Below, piece by piece: positions 8,748-17,178 of a stretch of DNA of 64,000 bases. The stretch is taken from contig NZ_PDJD01000001.1 of assembly GCF_002563925.1 (NCBI RefSeq), forward strand, positions 2,238,973 to 2,302,972, given 5' to 3'. The stretch is from Serinibacter salmoneus (lineage in GTDB: Bacteria > Actinomycetota > Actinomycetes > Actinomycetales > Beutenbergiaceae). The notes under the pieces were generated by a model. The model was not told the origin of the DNA. It saw only the letters and a program-made list of their open reading frames with translations, and ran no database searches. Each line of letters opens with the position of its first letter. The first letter of the stretch is position 1. A program made the translations under genes and the position numbers.

Positions 8748-9419
8748 CTAGGTCCCGAGGTAACGGCCCGGCCGATGGTTCAGCACCAGCACGGTGGACA
8801 GCAGCACAGCGCCCAGGGCCGACAGGAGCACGGTCATCGGGGGGACCACCGTGAGGGCCAGCAGGATCACGGCGACGTCGAGCCCCATCTGCACGTAACC
8901 GGCGCTCCACCCGAATCGCTCCTGCAGGGTCAGGGCGAGCACGTTGAACCCGCCCAGGCTCGCGCGGTGCCGGAACAGGATCAGCAGGCCGATGCCGGCC
9001 AGGAGGTTCCCCATCGCGATCGCATAGACCTCCGGGAGCGCCCCGGGGGCGATCGGGTGGAGATCGGCGGCCACGGAGGCCAGGGCGACGGCGATCGCGG
9101 AACGCAGCGTGAACCGCCACCCCTTGGCGCGCAGCGCGAGCACGAAGAAGGGGACGTTGACGCCGAAGAAGATCACCCCGAACGGGATCGGCGTGGCGTA
9201 GGAGATCAGCAGACCCAGCCCGGCTGTCCCGCCGGTCACGGCGTCGACCGAGCGGAGCATCGCCAGGCCGAGGGAGGCGACGACGGCGCCCACCACCAGC
9301 CCGAAGGTGTCCTCGAACCACGAGTGCGGCACGGGCGTTCCCCCAGGCGGGGTGCCGGGGCCGTAGGGCGCCGTCTCGACGCGCTCGGGATCGGGTTCGA
9401 CATCGGGGGGTGTGGTCAC
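8748..9419 (-). CDS. YitT-family membrane protein
   Basis: This is a 223-residue integral membrane protein with about five helices after a proline-rich cytoplasmic N-terminus of some 35 residues. The hydrophobic blocks and the segment GGTAGLGLLISYATPIPFGVIFFGVN match the YitT (DUF161) family, a predicted transporter-like family without an established substrate. The GTG start at 9419 has no ribosome-binding site. Instead GACAAT sits six bases upstream, which suggests leaderless transcription. The 22-bp repeat array lies about 65 bp upstream. Confidence 0.7.
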   Translation of the reverse strand: MTTPPDVEPDPERVETAPYGPGTPPGGTPVPHSWFEDTFGLVVGAVVASLGLAMLRSVDAVTGGTAGLGLLISYATPIPFGVIFFGVNVPFFVLALRAKGWRFTLRSAIAVALASVAADLHPIAPGALPEVYAIAMGNLLAGIGLLILFRHRASLGGFNVLALTLQERFGWSAGYVQMGLDVAVILLALTVVPPMTVLLSALGAVLLSTVLVLNHRPGRYLGT

Positions 9420-9483
9420 GGGTCCATTGTCCAGGTCTCAGATGACGGACAGGTGACGGCGGGTGCCTCAGCCACACCATAGG

Positions 9484-9593
9484 TCTGCACAACCGCCTCG
9501 CCGTGCCTGCACAACCGCCTCGCCGTGCCTGCACAACCGCCTCGCCGTGCCTGCACAACCGCCTCGCCGTGCCTGCACAACCGCCTCGCCGAG
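9484..9593. repeat. five perfect 22-bp tandem repeats
   Basis: Units start at 9484, 9506, 9528, 9550 and 9572, each with core CTGCACAACCGCCTCGCCG; only the first and last bases of the array deviate. The array lies directly past the terminator of the Bax-inhibitor-like gene and before the YitT-like gene. Read on the minus strand it matches the repeats near rsmA and in the ABC-F gene. There are no spacers, so it is not a CRISPR. Confidence 0.95.
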
Positions 9594-9598
9594 ACGGC

Positions 9599-9634
9599 GA
9601 GGGCCGGCCACCGCGGGTGCGGTGGCCGGCCCTC
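9599..9634 (-). terminator. strong hairpin terminator after the Bax-inhibitor-like gene
   Basis: A perfect 16-bp stem (9599-9614 with 9619-9634) has a four-base loop. It lies 26 bp past the stop codon of the Bax-inhibitor-like gene. There is no T-run, as is common in GC-rich actinobacteria. Confidence 0.8.
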
Positions 9635-9660
9635 GTGCAGACGGCGCGGAACGCTCGTTG

Positions 9661-10563
9661 TCAGTCGCCGCGCAGGATCGCAAGCAGACGCAGGAACTCC
9701 AGGTACATCCACACCAGGGTGACGGCGAGGCCGAAGGCCGCGCCCCAGGCGTAGCGCGCGGGAGCGCCCCGCTGCACGCCCTTCTGGATGGTGTCGAAGT
9801 CGATGACCAAGGTGGCGGCCGCCAGGATCACCGCAGCGACGCCGATGAGGATGCCCCACGGCCCCTCGCGCAGACCCCAGCCGTCCAGCACACCCGTCAC
9901 CATGAGGAGCAGGTTGACCAGGGAGAACACCATGTAGCCGACGAGGGCGACCATGACGATGCGCTGGAACTTCGGGGTGTTGCGCACCTTGCCGCTACGG
10001 AAGAGCAGGAGCACGGCGGCGAACGTGGAGACCGTGGCCAGCACCGCCTGCATCACGATGCCGGAGTACTGCGCCTCGAACACCATGCTGATGGCTCCGA
10101 GGAAGAGTCCCTCGAGTGCCGCGTAGGCAAGGATCAGACCCGGCTTGGGTTCGCGCTTGAAGGCGTTCACCAGGCCCAGCACGAATCCGCCGATCGCACC
10201 GATGATCATCAACGGGAAGGTCAGGCCCGGCATCCCCAGCGCGCTCGGAAGCAGCCAGGACGCCGCGCCGAACAGCACGATCGTGCCGAGAACGAGCGAG
10301 GTCTTGACGATGACGTCGTCATAGGTCATCCGCCCGGTGTCGGCGGGGGCCGCCGACGGCATCCGATAACTCGCTTCGAGCGAGTCCTGCGCCGCGGGGA
10401 CCGCGGCGGGTGGCTGGTAGGTCTGGGTGGCGCCCGGGGTCCCCCAGGGCGAGGGTGTCGAAGTGCCCGGCGCGGAGGGCGAGCCGGCCATGGCTCGGCG
10501 TTCCTGCTGCGCCTTCTGGCTGTCCCCGAAGTAGGGATCGTTGTTGAAGTACGGGTTGCTCAC
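9661..10563 (-). CDS. Bax inhibitor-1/YccA family membrane protein
   Basis: This is a 300-residue protein with a disordered, Pro/Ser/Ala/Gln-rich N-terminal 100 residues followed by about seven membrane helices. The hydrophobic part includes GLVNAFKREPKPGLILAYAAL and a late acidic position in LVIDFDTIQKGVQ, which is typical of the actinobacterial Bax1-I/YccA family. Members of this family leak protons or calcium in some systems; the bacterial role is unclear. GTG 10563 is preceded by AAGGAG. A strong terminator and the 22-bp repeat array follow. Confidence 0.85.
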   Translation of the reverse strand: MSNPYFNNDPYFGDSQKAQQERRAMAGSPSAPGTSTPSPWGTPGATQTYQPPAAVPAAQDSLEASYRMPSAAPADTGRMTYDDVIVKTSLVLGTIVLFGAASWLLPSALGMPGLTFPLMIIGAIGGFVLGLVNAFKREPKPGLILAYAALEGLFLGAISMVFEAQYSGIVMQAVLATVSTFAAVLLLFRSGKVRNTPKFQRIVMVALVGYMVFSLVNLLLMVTGVLDGWGLREGPWGILIGVAAVILAAATLVIDFDTIQKGVQRGAPARYAWGAAFGLAVTLVWMYLEFLRLLAILRGD

Positions 10564-10730
10564 GCGTTCTCTCCTTGAGGCATCTGGCGCGGGCTGCGGT
10601 CGTGGTGCTGTCCGGTTCAACGCGTCGGGTGCGCCCGGTGTCCCCATCCTCTCAGGAAACGCCCCGGCGCACCTCAGGGCTCTCCCTGGACGTTCCCTCC
10701 CCCGTAGGTCGGGGTCGTCTCAGGGCAGAA

Positions 10731-10775
10731 TCCGCCGCAAGCATGATGTCCGGCGGAGCGGCCGACCCCTAGCCT
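10731..10775 (+). promoter_or_regulatory. candidate promoter and operator of the ABC exporter pair
   Basis: TAGCCT (10770-10775) could be a -10 element about 40 bases before the ATPase start. The inverted repeat TCCGCCG/CGGCGGA (10731-10737 and 10751-10757) would sit at the -35 region. The rest of the 10564-10814 gap shows nothing else. Confidence 0.3.
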
Positions 10776-10814
10776 CGTGGACATGGAGAACTCCGCCGTC
10801 ACGAAGGGCACACG

Positions 10815-11741
10815 ATGATCGAGGCACACGACCTCACCAAGCGGTACGGGAGCAAGACCGCCGTCGCGGGCGTCAGTTTCCGGGTGGAACCCGGCACCGT
10901 GACCGGGTTCCTCGGCCCGAACGGGGCCGGGAAGTCCACGACGATGCGGATGATCATGGGCCTGGACCGCCCCTCCGGTGGTTCGGTCACCGTGAACGGC
11001 AAGCCGTACGCCCAGCACCGCGCACCCCTGCACGAGGTCGGGGCGCTGCTGGAGGCAAAGGCCGTGCACACCGGCCGTTCGGCTCGCAATCACCTGCGGG
11101 CGCTCGCCGCGACCCACGGGATCCCCGCCAAGCGGGTGGCCGAGGTGATCGAGATGACCGGCCTGGGCAGCGTGGCCGGTAAGCGCGTCGGCGGGTTCTC
11201 CCTCGGCATGGGCCAGCGCCTGGGTATCGCCGCTGCCATGCTCGGCGACCCGCGCACGCTGATCCTCGACGAGCCCGTGAACGGTCTCGATCCCGAGGGC
11301 GTGCGGTGGGTGCGCGGCCTCGTACGCCACCTCGCCGACCAGGGCCGCACCGTCTTCCTCTCCTCCCATCTGATGAGCGAGATGGCCATCACCGCCGACC
11401 ACCTCATCGTGATCGGCCGCGGCCGCATCATCACCACGGGCTCGGTGCGCGAGGTGATCGACCGCACGTCCGGGACCACGGTGTCCGTGCGCAGCCCGCA
11501 GTCCGGGGCGCTCGCCCAGGCACTGGTGGCCAAGGGCGGCGAGATCGTCTCCTCCGACGGCGACCTGTTGTCCGTGCGCGGCCTGGAGGCCGCGGCCGTC
11601 GGTGAGACCGCCGCCGCGAACGGCGTGGTACTGCACGAGCTCACCCCGACCCAGGCCTCCCTCGAGGACACCTTCATGACCCTGACCGCAGGGGACGTGG
11701 AGTTCCAGACCACCACCAGCCAGAGCGGAGTCTCCGCATGA
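10815..11741 (+). CDS. ABC transporter ATP-binding subunit (DrrA/ABC-2 exporter type)
   Basis: This is a 308-residue ATPase with Walker A GPNGAGKST (about 34-42), a degenerate signature region SLGMGQRLGIA and Walker B LILDEPVNGLDP, ending in the C-terminal domain usual for multidrug or antibiotic exporters. It pairs with the permease that starts inside its stop codon (ATGA overlap). The substrate cannot be inferred; related pairs export drugs, peptides or lipids. The gene is divergent from the Bax-inhibitor-like gene, with a possible operator in between. Confidence 0.9.
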   Translation: MIEAHDLTKRYGSKTAVAGVSFRVEPGTVTGFLGPNGAGKSTTMRMIMGLDRPSGGSVTVNGKPYAQHRAPLHEVGALLEAKAVHTGRSARNHLRALAATHGIPAKRVAEVIEMTGLGSVAGKRVGGFSLGMGQRLGIAAAMLGDPRTLILDEPVNGLDPEGVRWVRGLVRHLADQGRTVFLSSHLMSEMAITADHLIVIGRGRIITTGSVREVIDRTSGTTVSVRSPQSGALAQALVAKGGEIVSSDGDLLSVRGLEAAAVGETAAANGVVLHELTPTQASLEDTFMTLTAGDVEFQTTTSQSGVSA

Positions 11742-12610
11742 CCACGACCGTCTCCGACCGATCCCCCGCACCCTCGAGCGCCGGGACAGGGGGTGTGACC
11801 TTCCCGCGGCTGCTGCGCTCGGAGTGGCTCAAGCTCATCACCCTGCGCTCCACCTGGTGGTCCCTCGGCATCACGGTGCTGGCGATGATGGGACTCGCGG
11901 CGATCTTCGCCGCCTCGATCAGCTTCATCCCCGAGGACGAGGCCACGGGAATCAGCGAACTCGGTGCCCAGGTCATCACCTTCGGGTACTACTTCGCCCA
12001 GGTCACCGTGGCCGTGCTCGGCGCCCTGGTGATCACCGGGGAGTACTCCACGGGGATGATCCGCTCCACGATGACGGCGGCCCCGCACCGCATCACCGTC
12101 CTGGCCGCCAAGGCGCTCGTCCTCGCGATCGTGGTCTTCGTGATCGGCATCCTGGCCACGCTGCTGTCCTGGGTGATCACCATGCCGCTGCTGCCCGACG
12201 GCATGAGCGTGGACATCGCGGCCGGTGAGACCTGGGAGGTCATCCTCGGGGCCGGGGTGTACCTCACGCTCGTGGCCCTGATGGCATTCGGGCTCGGGAC
12301 CATCGTGCGCTCCAGTGCCGGCGCGATCGCCGCGGTGCTCGGCATCGTCCTCATCCTGCCGATCATCTTCACGGTGCTCCTGGGCACGGGGCAGGACTGG
12401 GCCATTGACCTCTACCCCTACCTGCCCTCGGCCGCGGGTGAGCGACTCATGGCCACCAGCGGCGGCGACGCCATGGCCACCGACCCCGCCGCCGGCGGCT
12501 TCGCGGGGATGACCCAGCTCGACCCGTGGGTCGGCGGATTGGTGATGCTGGGATACGTCGCGGTCATCGGACTGATCGGCGCGGTCCTGGTCAGGCGCCG
12601 CGACGTGTGA
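11738..12610 (+). CDS. ABC-2 type transporter permease
   Basis: This is a 290-residue membrane protein with six predicted helices. The conserved early segment LLRSEWLKLITLRSTWWSLG and VITGEYSTGMIRSTMTAAP are typical of ABC-2 permeases linked to DrrA-type ATPases. It overlaps the ATPase gene by four bases, so translation is probably coupled. A strong hairpin terminator follows 20 bp after the stop, marking a two-gene operon. Confidence 0.88.
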   Translation: MTTTVSDRSPAPSSAGTGGVTFPRLLRSEWLKLITLRSTWWSLGITVLAMMGLAAIFAASISFIPEDEATGISELGAQVITFGYYFAQVTVAVLGALVITGEYSTGMIRSTMTAAPHRITVLAAKALVLAIVVFVIGILATLLSWVITMPLLPDGMSVDIAAGETWEVILGAGVYLTLVALMAFGLGTIVRSSAGAIAAVLGIVLILPIIFTVLLGTGQDWAIDLYPYLPSAAGERLMATSGGDAMATDPAAGGFAGMTQLDPWVGGLVMLGYVAVIGLIGAVLVRRRDV

Positions 12611-12630
12611 GCACGCCCGTCACCGACACT

Positions 12631-12664
12631 CGACGCCCGGGAGAGTACGCTCTCCCGGGCGTCG
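12631..12664 (+). terminator. strong hairpin terminator after the ABC permease
   Basis: A perfect 15-bp stem (12631-12645 with 12650-12664) carries a TACG loop. It ends the ABC operon ahead of the acetyltransferase gene. Confidence 0.85.
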
Positions 12665-12702
12665 ACTGTGTTCGAGCGCCGATCTTCGGTAACGTGCCGG
12701 GA

Positions 12703-13248
12703 ATGACGGGACGTGAGCCGCACATTGCCGTGCGCGAGATCACGGCGCAGGACGGGGACTTCCTCGTGGACATGGTGCTGGAGATCGCCACCGCGAATGG
12801 TGAGAACGTCACGCGCCGGGGCGTCCTGACCGCGCCTCGTCTCGCACGCTACGCCACTGGATGGGGCCGACCTGGGGACCTCGGTCTCGTCGCCGTGGAC
12901 CTCGACGGCCCCCGCGGACTGCAGATCCCCGTGGGTGCCGCGTGGATCCGGCACTACGCCAGCACCGAACCCGGGAAGGGCTTCGTGGATTCCCGGGTGC
13001 CGGAACTCAGCATCTCGATCGTCCCCGGCCGCCGACGCATGGGCATCGGCCGCGCATTGCTCGCGGCGCTGATCGCGAAGGCCCGGGAGAGCGGGGTCCG
13101 CGCGATCAGCATGGCCCTGGCCCCGGACAATCCGGCACGTCCGCTCTACGAGGAGGCCGGATTCACCGAGGACCCGGACGCCCCCTCCGCGAGTGAGGAC
13201 TCGATCACGCTCGTGCTGGAACTGCTCTCCTCCTCCAGGTCGGCGTAA
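12703..13248 (+). CDS. GNAT-family N-acetyltransferase
   Basis: This is a 181-residue protein with the acetyl-CoA-binding motif A: SIVPGRRRMGIGRALLAALIAKA, a variant of the R/Q-x-x-G-x-G/A signature, followed by ALAPDNPARPLYEEAGF. The substrate is unknown. The ATG at 12703 is used; a GTG nine bases upstream is possible. The gene's last 103 bp overlap, tail to tail, the 3' end of the broken exonuclease/polymerase gene on the other strand, so one of the two C-termini may be extended beyond its ancestral length. Confidence 0.75.
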   Translation: MTGREPHIAVREITAQDGDFLVDMVLEIATANGENVTRRGVLTAPRLARYATGWGRPGDLGLVAVDLDGPRGLQIPVGAAWIRHYASTEPGKGFVDSRVPELSISIVPGRRRMGIGRALLAALIAKARESGVRAISMALAPDNPARPLYEEAGFTEDPDAPSASEDSITLVLELLSSSRSA

Positions 13249-14981
13249 CTCTCCGTCACCACAAGGTCCAGCGGGACCAGGTCCCCGTGCCCCGGGAACA
13301 GCAGCCGACTGGCGGACACCGCCGCCTCCGCGAGCACTGCCCGCACCAGGTCGGCCTCCTCCTGCGGGGCGTGCACCACGAGTTCGTCGTGCATGAAGAA
13401 GGCCAGGTGGGCACGCGAGTTCGCCAGGGCGGAGCGCGTGTAGGCCATCCAGGACAGCGCCCACTCGGCTGCGCTGCCCTGCACCACGAAGTTGCGCGTG
13501 AACCGGCCCCAGTCCCGGGCCAGGCGGCGCGCCTCGGCCTGCTGCGCAGTCGTCCCCTCCGCTCCCCACGCCGTGTGCTGGACCCTGGTCCACTCCGCCG
13601 AGGGCGGCGGACTGGAGCGCCCCAGCCACGTGGTGACCACGCCGCCTGCCTCACCGGTGGCGGCCGCGTCGTCGACGAGGGCGAGCGCACGCGGGTAGGC
13701 ACGGGCCAGGCGCGGGACGAGCGCACCGGCCATCCCGGAGCTCTACCCGTACAGCGCCCCGAGCATCGCCACCTTGGCGTGCTCGCGGTCCTCGACCACG
13801 CCGTCCGCCACCAGCGCCTGGTAGAGGTCGCCACGAGCCCCGGCGGCAAGCATCGCCTCGTCCCCGGAGATCGCGGCCAGCACCCGCGGTTCCAGCTGGG
13901 CGGCGTCGGCGACGACGAAGGTCCAGCCTGGATCGGCCACCACGGCCGACCGGATCACCTTGGGCAGGCTCAGCGCCCCACCGCCCCGGGAGGACCACCG
14001 CCCCGTCACCACGCCGGCCGGCACGTAGTCCGCGCGGAACCGGCCGCCACTGACCCAGGAGTCGAGCCACGCCCACCCATTGGCCGAGGCCAGACGCGCG
14101 AGCTTCTTGTACTCCAGCAGGTCCTCCAGCACGGGGTGGTCCAGTCCCCGCAGTTCCCACCGCGCGGTGGAGTTGACATCCAGCCCCATCCGACGCAGCG
14201 CCCGCAGCAGGTGCGGCTGGGAGTCGGGGTTGAGGTGGGGGTCGTTCAATGCGAGGCGGATGCGGGCAGCCAGCTCCTCCAGCCGCGCCGGGCGGGCCCC
14301 GAACCGGCCACGCTCCCCGAGCAGCTCCTGCAGCCGCGCGCGATGCAGGTCCTCACGCAGGGGCAGCCCGTCGTGGTGCAACTCGACTGCGGCGAGCGCC
14401 CCGGCGGACTCCGCCGCGATGAGCAGCTGCAGCGCCCGGGCGCGGTCCGGACTGTATGCGGCGATCTCCCTGAGCGCCTGCTCCTGCGCGAGCCACTGCG
14501 CCTGGGCGTCGCGACCGGCCTCGGGCGCCGAGTGCTCGGGCCGGTCCATCTCGAACAGGCCGGGTTCGGCCGAGTCGTGCCCTCGGGCGCCCCAGCCGCC
14601 GTCCCAGCCCTCCCACGCGGCATCGTGCCGGCGCGGGGCGGCAGCGACCTCCTCGCCGCCCAGGGACGCGCCGGCGACGTCGGGCGGCGCGACCGACTCG
14701 GCCGCGATCCGTGGCGCCGAGAGGCGCAGGATCGCTCGGGACAACCGCAGGTCCAGGCAGCGGGAGACCCGCACGCCCACCTCAACGAGTTCCGGGTACC
14801 AGTGCGCGGTGGAGTCCCAGACCCAGCGTGGGTGCACCCGCTCGCGTTCGCGCACCGCCTCGGGGAGGTCCTCACGAGTGAGAGTGTGGGTCTCGCCGTC
14901 GCCCATCAGTTCGACCAGGGACGCGTCCGAGCGCGAGCGGCGCACCAGGACGCTCGGGGTCACGGGCGTCTCCACCCGCAC
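13146..14981 (-). pseudogene. bifunctional 3'-5' exonuclease/DNA polymerase, split by an in-frame amber codon
   Basis: The frame is open from GTG 14981 to the stop at 13146 except for one TAG at 13743-13745. The first part (412 codons) contains a divergent exonuclease-like region and polymerase motif A (VVADAAQLEPRVLAAISGD). The stop falls inside the O-helix motif right after AKVAMLGALYG. The 195 residues from the next ATG, three codons later, retain motif C (HDELVVHAP). This is the short actinobacterial family-A-like exonuclease/polymerase of about 600 residues. In homologues I recall, the residue after YG is often Gln, so a CAG-to-TAG change would explain it. Codon use stays normal after the stop, suggesting a recent mutation, an error in the sequence, or read-through. 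The C-terminus overlaps the acetyltransferase gene by 103 bp. Confidence 0.85.
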
Positions 14982-15269
14982 ACTCTGGCACAGGGGTACG
15001 ACACCGGCGGGCGGCGTCGGTGGCAAGCGATGACGGTGGCGTCAGTGACGACGGTGCCGTCCGTGGCGGTCACCGAGCACGCACACCACGCCGCTATTGC
15101 GGCGGTGCACTTCGCTGGGTGGTTCTCAAACCCGCGCAAGCCCCTCATGACGCTGATTCGCCGGGTTCTGCGGGATCGCGGCGTCCTGTGTCGCGTCCTG
15201 AATGTCACCCTATTGAGGAGGTGCGCGGCCCGGTCGCGGAGAGTTCGCTCCGTTCTCAAACCCGATTGA

Positions 15270-15512
15270 GGGTCCCGAATCGGGCTGCGCTGGCTGAGGA
15301 GTAAGCCAACGGTGTGCCGGTCGGTGAGCTAGTGCGGCGGTTCGGAATACATCGCACGACTGTGCATCGGCTCGCCGCACAGGCAGGTGTCGCGGTGCGT
15401 CGCCGTGGGCCGGATGAGCCCGGACGCCGGGAGGCCGTGCGGCTGTACGAGCAGGGCATGACGCTCGTAGAGATAGCGGCCGAACTGGGGGGGGCGGAAA
15501 GGAGGTGGTGCG
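15270..15512 (+). pseudogene. remnant of a serine-recombinase C-terminal helix-turn-helix region
   Basis: The plus-strand frame encodes VGELVRRFGIHRTTVHRLAA followed by QAGVAVRRRG and later MTLVEIAAELG, two helix-turn-helix-like segments as in the C-terminal part of large serine recombinases or their invertase relatives. The frame is interrupted upstream by TAA (15302-15304) and loses similarity after a run of eight G (15487-15494), probably a frameshift. No catalytic domain is present. The flanking 15027-15269 and 15513-15683 show no intact gene. Confidence 0.5.
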
Positions 15513-15683
15513 TTCTGCGGGGGTGGCCTGTGGCGGAACGATCCGCCGAAGCGGTCGACGGTCAGATGTCTAGTCACTCGGAGCACACACTCTCGTCGAT
15601 GGAGAGGTCATTGAGATCAGCGGCGGCGGACATCCGGGTAGTGATCTCGGCGGAAGCGGTCGCAGTCGAAGGAGACCTGTAGA

Positions 15684-16091
15684 TCACTGGCCCCAGCAGG
15701 CGTCACCTTGGACGGCGGCAATCTGGATGAGATTTCCGCAGGTGTCATCGAACACCGCAGTCATCGCGGGGCCCATCTCGGTCGGCCCCTGGGTGAACGT
15801 CACGTCGAGGTCACGCAGCCGGTCGTACTCGGCCTGCACGTCATCGACGAGAAACTGGGCCGCCGGTATCCCGTCGGCCATCAGCGCCGCCCGGTAGGGC
15901 AGTACTGCAGGATGAGCTGCGGGCTCAAGTAGAAGCTCGACACCATCTGGGTCGTCGGGCGCGACGACGGTGAGCCATCGATGCTCACCGACAGGCTCGT
16001 CGACCTTGGTCACGAAGCCGAGTGTTTCGGTGTAGAAGGCCAGCGCGGCGGCCTGGTCGTCGACGAAGACGCTGGTGATCGCGATCCTCAT
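15684..16091 (-). CDS. VOC-family (glyoxalase-like) protein
   Basis: This is a 135-residue single-domain protein of the vicinal oxygen chelate fold, with two beta-alpha-beta-beta-beta halves (MRIAITSVFVDDQAAALAFY and VFDDTCGNLIQI). The metal-ligand positions are only partly conserved, so catalysis is not certain. It begins four bases after the stop of the ArsR-SRPBCC gene and is surely in the same operon. ArsR, SRPBCC and VOC genes commonly occur together in actinobacteria; the shared substrate is unknown. Confidence 0.85.
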   Translation of the reverse strand: MRIAITSVFVDDQAAALAFYTETLGFVTKVDEPVGEHRWLTVVAPDDPDGVELLLEPAAHPAVLPYRAALMADGIPAAQFLVDDVQAEYDRLRDLDVTFTQGPTEMGPAMTAVFDDTCGNLIQIAAVQGDACWGQ

Positions 16092-16095
16092 TTCG

Positions 16096-16905
16096 TCAGG
16101 CTCCACTGACAGGAAGGTTCCGTGCCGCCCACCGGCGCCCCGGCTCCGGGTCGACGCCAAGGCGCTCGGCGTAGAGTTCGTGGATCTCCGCCCAGGGCCC
16201 GTGCGCCTCCTCCTCAGAGAGGTGTCCGCCTGCGAGATGGGGTCCGAGCCGGGAAAGGTAGATTTCCCATCCGGTCGCGGTCTGGGCGGCGGGGAGGTCG
16301 TCGATGGTGGTCGTGAAGACCAATCGGCACTCATCCCCCTCCTGCGTCAGCTCGAAGCCCTGCGGCTGACCGGCAAAGATCCAGGTCAACAGAGTCGGTG
16401 CCTCGACCTGCGTCACCTCCACGGACATGCCGCCAGCGTCGATGATCTCGCCTGCGACGGGTGTCCAGTCTGCGGCACCCGGAAAGAAGCGTTCCAACTC
16501 GGACGGCGTGCTCACCGCCTGCCACACGCGCTCAATCGGATAGCCGAGCGAGCGCTCGAAACGCAGCGCCCACCGACCGTCGATGGTCTCCAAAGTTCCA
16601 TACGCCTTGGGTTCATTCATGGTTGTTCCTGCTTTCTCTGGATACGGCCAACGGTCGATGATCGCGCGCAGCGGGGCAGTGTCGATGGAGTGGAACTTGT
16701 ACCGTCCGTCCTTGACCGCGATCACCAGTCCGGCCGCCTGCAACACCTCAAGGTGCTGCGATACGGCCTGGCGGGAGGAGGTGAGTCCGTGCCTCGTAGC
16801 CAATCGGCCGCACAGTTCGAACAGGGTCTGCCGATCCCGCTCAAGGAGTTCGTCGAGGATGGTCCGCCGAGTCCCATCGGCCAGCGCTTTGTACACGTCG
16901 CTCAC
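16096..16905 (-). CDS. ArsR-family repressor fused to an SRPBCC (AHSA1-like) domain
   Basis: This is a 269-residue protein with two parts. Residues 1-90 are an ArsR/SmtB winged helix (DGTRRTILDELL, then SRQAVSQHLEVLQAAGLV). From about residue 96 an SRPBCC/AHSA1 lipid- or ligand-binding domain begins (TLETIDGRWALRFERSL, then PIERVWQAVSTPSELERFFP). These are usually two adjacent genes; here they are one frame, with the ArsR C-terminus shortened. An ATG at 16620 preceded by AGGA could still start a free SRPBCC domain. No ArsR metal-binding cysteine set is seen, so a ligand other than metal is likely. A perfect inverted repeat just upstream of the start suggests autoregulation. Confidence 0.85.
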   Translation of the reverse strand: MSDVYKALADGTRRTILDELLERDRQTLFELCGRLATRHGLTSSRQAVSQHLEVLQAAGLVIAVKDGRYKFHSIDTAPLRAIIDRWPYPEKAGTTMNEPKAYGTLETIDGRWALRFERSLGYPIERVWQAVSTPSELERFFPGAADWTPVAGEIIDAGGMSVEVTQVEAPTLLTWIFAGQPQGFELTQEGDECRLVFTTTIDDLPAAQTATGWEIYLSRLGPHLAGGHLSEEEAHGPWAEIHELYAERLGVDPEPGRRWAARNLPVSGA

Positions 16906-16916
16906 ACCTCGACATT

Positions 16917-16936
16917 AGGCAAGCGAACACTTGCCT
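16917..16936. promoter_or_regulatory. ArsR-type operator
   Basis: AGGCAAG and CTTGCCT form a perfect 7-bp inverted repeat with a six-base spacer, centred about 20 bases before the ArsR-SRPBCC start. This size and spacing suit a dimeric winged-helix repressor. The remainder of 16937-17147 shows no gene. Confidence 0.7.
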
Positions 16937-17178
16937 GTCAATCGCCGCGTAGGCGGGCACAAGGGCCAGGCGCCGCGGCGTGGACGGGCTCGGATGGCGA
17001 GAGTCCGCGCGGATGCACGAAGAATGCAGGCCGCCCCGCACTCCAAGACCAGCATGCAGTTCGAGGCACCCCTACGACGGCCCGCTCACCCGGTGCCGAG
17101 AGACCTCCACGGCCCCCTTCACCATGTGCATCGCCGACTACTGCAACTGAATCGCCCTGGGTCTGGTGGAGGGTCGCG

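Noticed and set aside
9484-9593. CRISPR array
   Set aside because: The units are contiguous with no unique spacers, and no cas genes are present.
10815-12610. Antibiotic self-resistance exporter
   Set aside because: The ABC-2 pair is of a general exporter type, and no biosynthetic genes lie nearby to support a specific substrate.
15122-15264. Direct repeat GTTCTCAAACCCG (15122-15134 and 15252-15264) as attachment sites
   Set aside because: It is only 13 bp, 117 bp apart, and neither a tRNA end nor an integrase gene is linked to it; chance or local duplication is enough.
16938-17147. A gene between the ArsR-type operator and the IS element
   Set aside because: Open frames here are short, lack start signals and show no recognisable motif; they look like shadows or debris.
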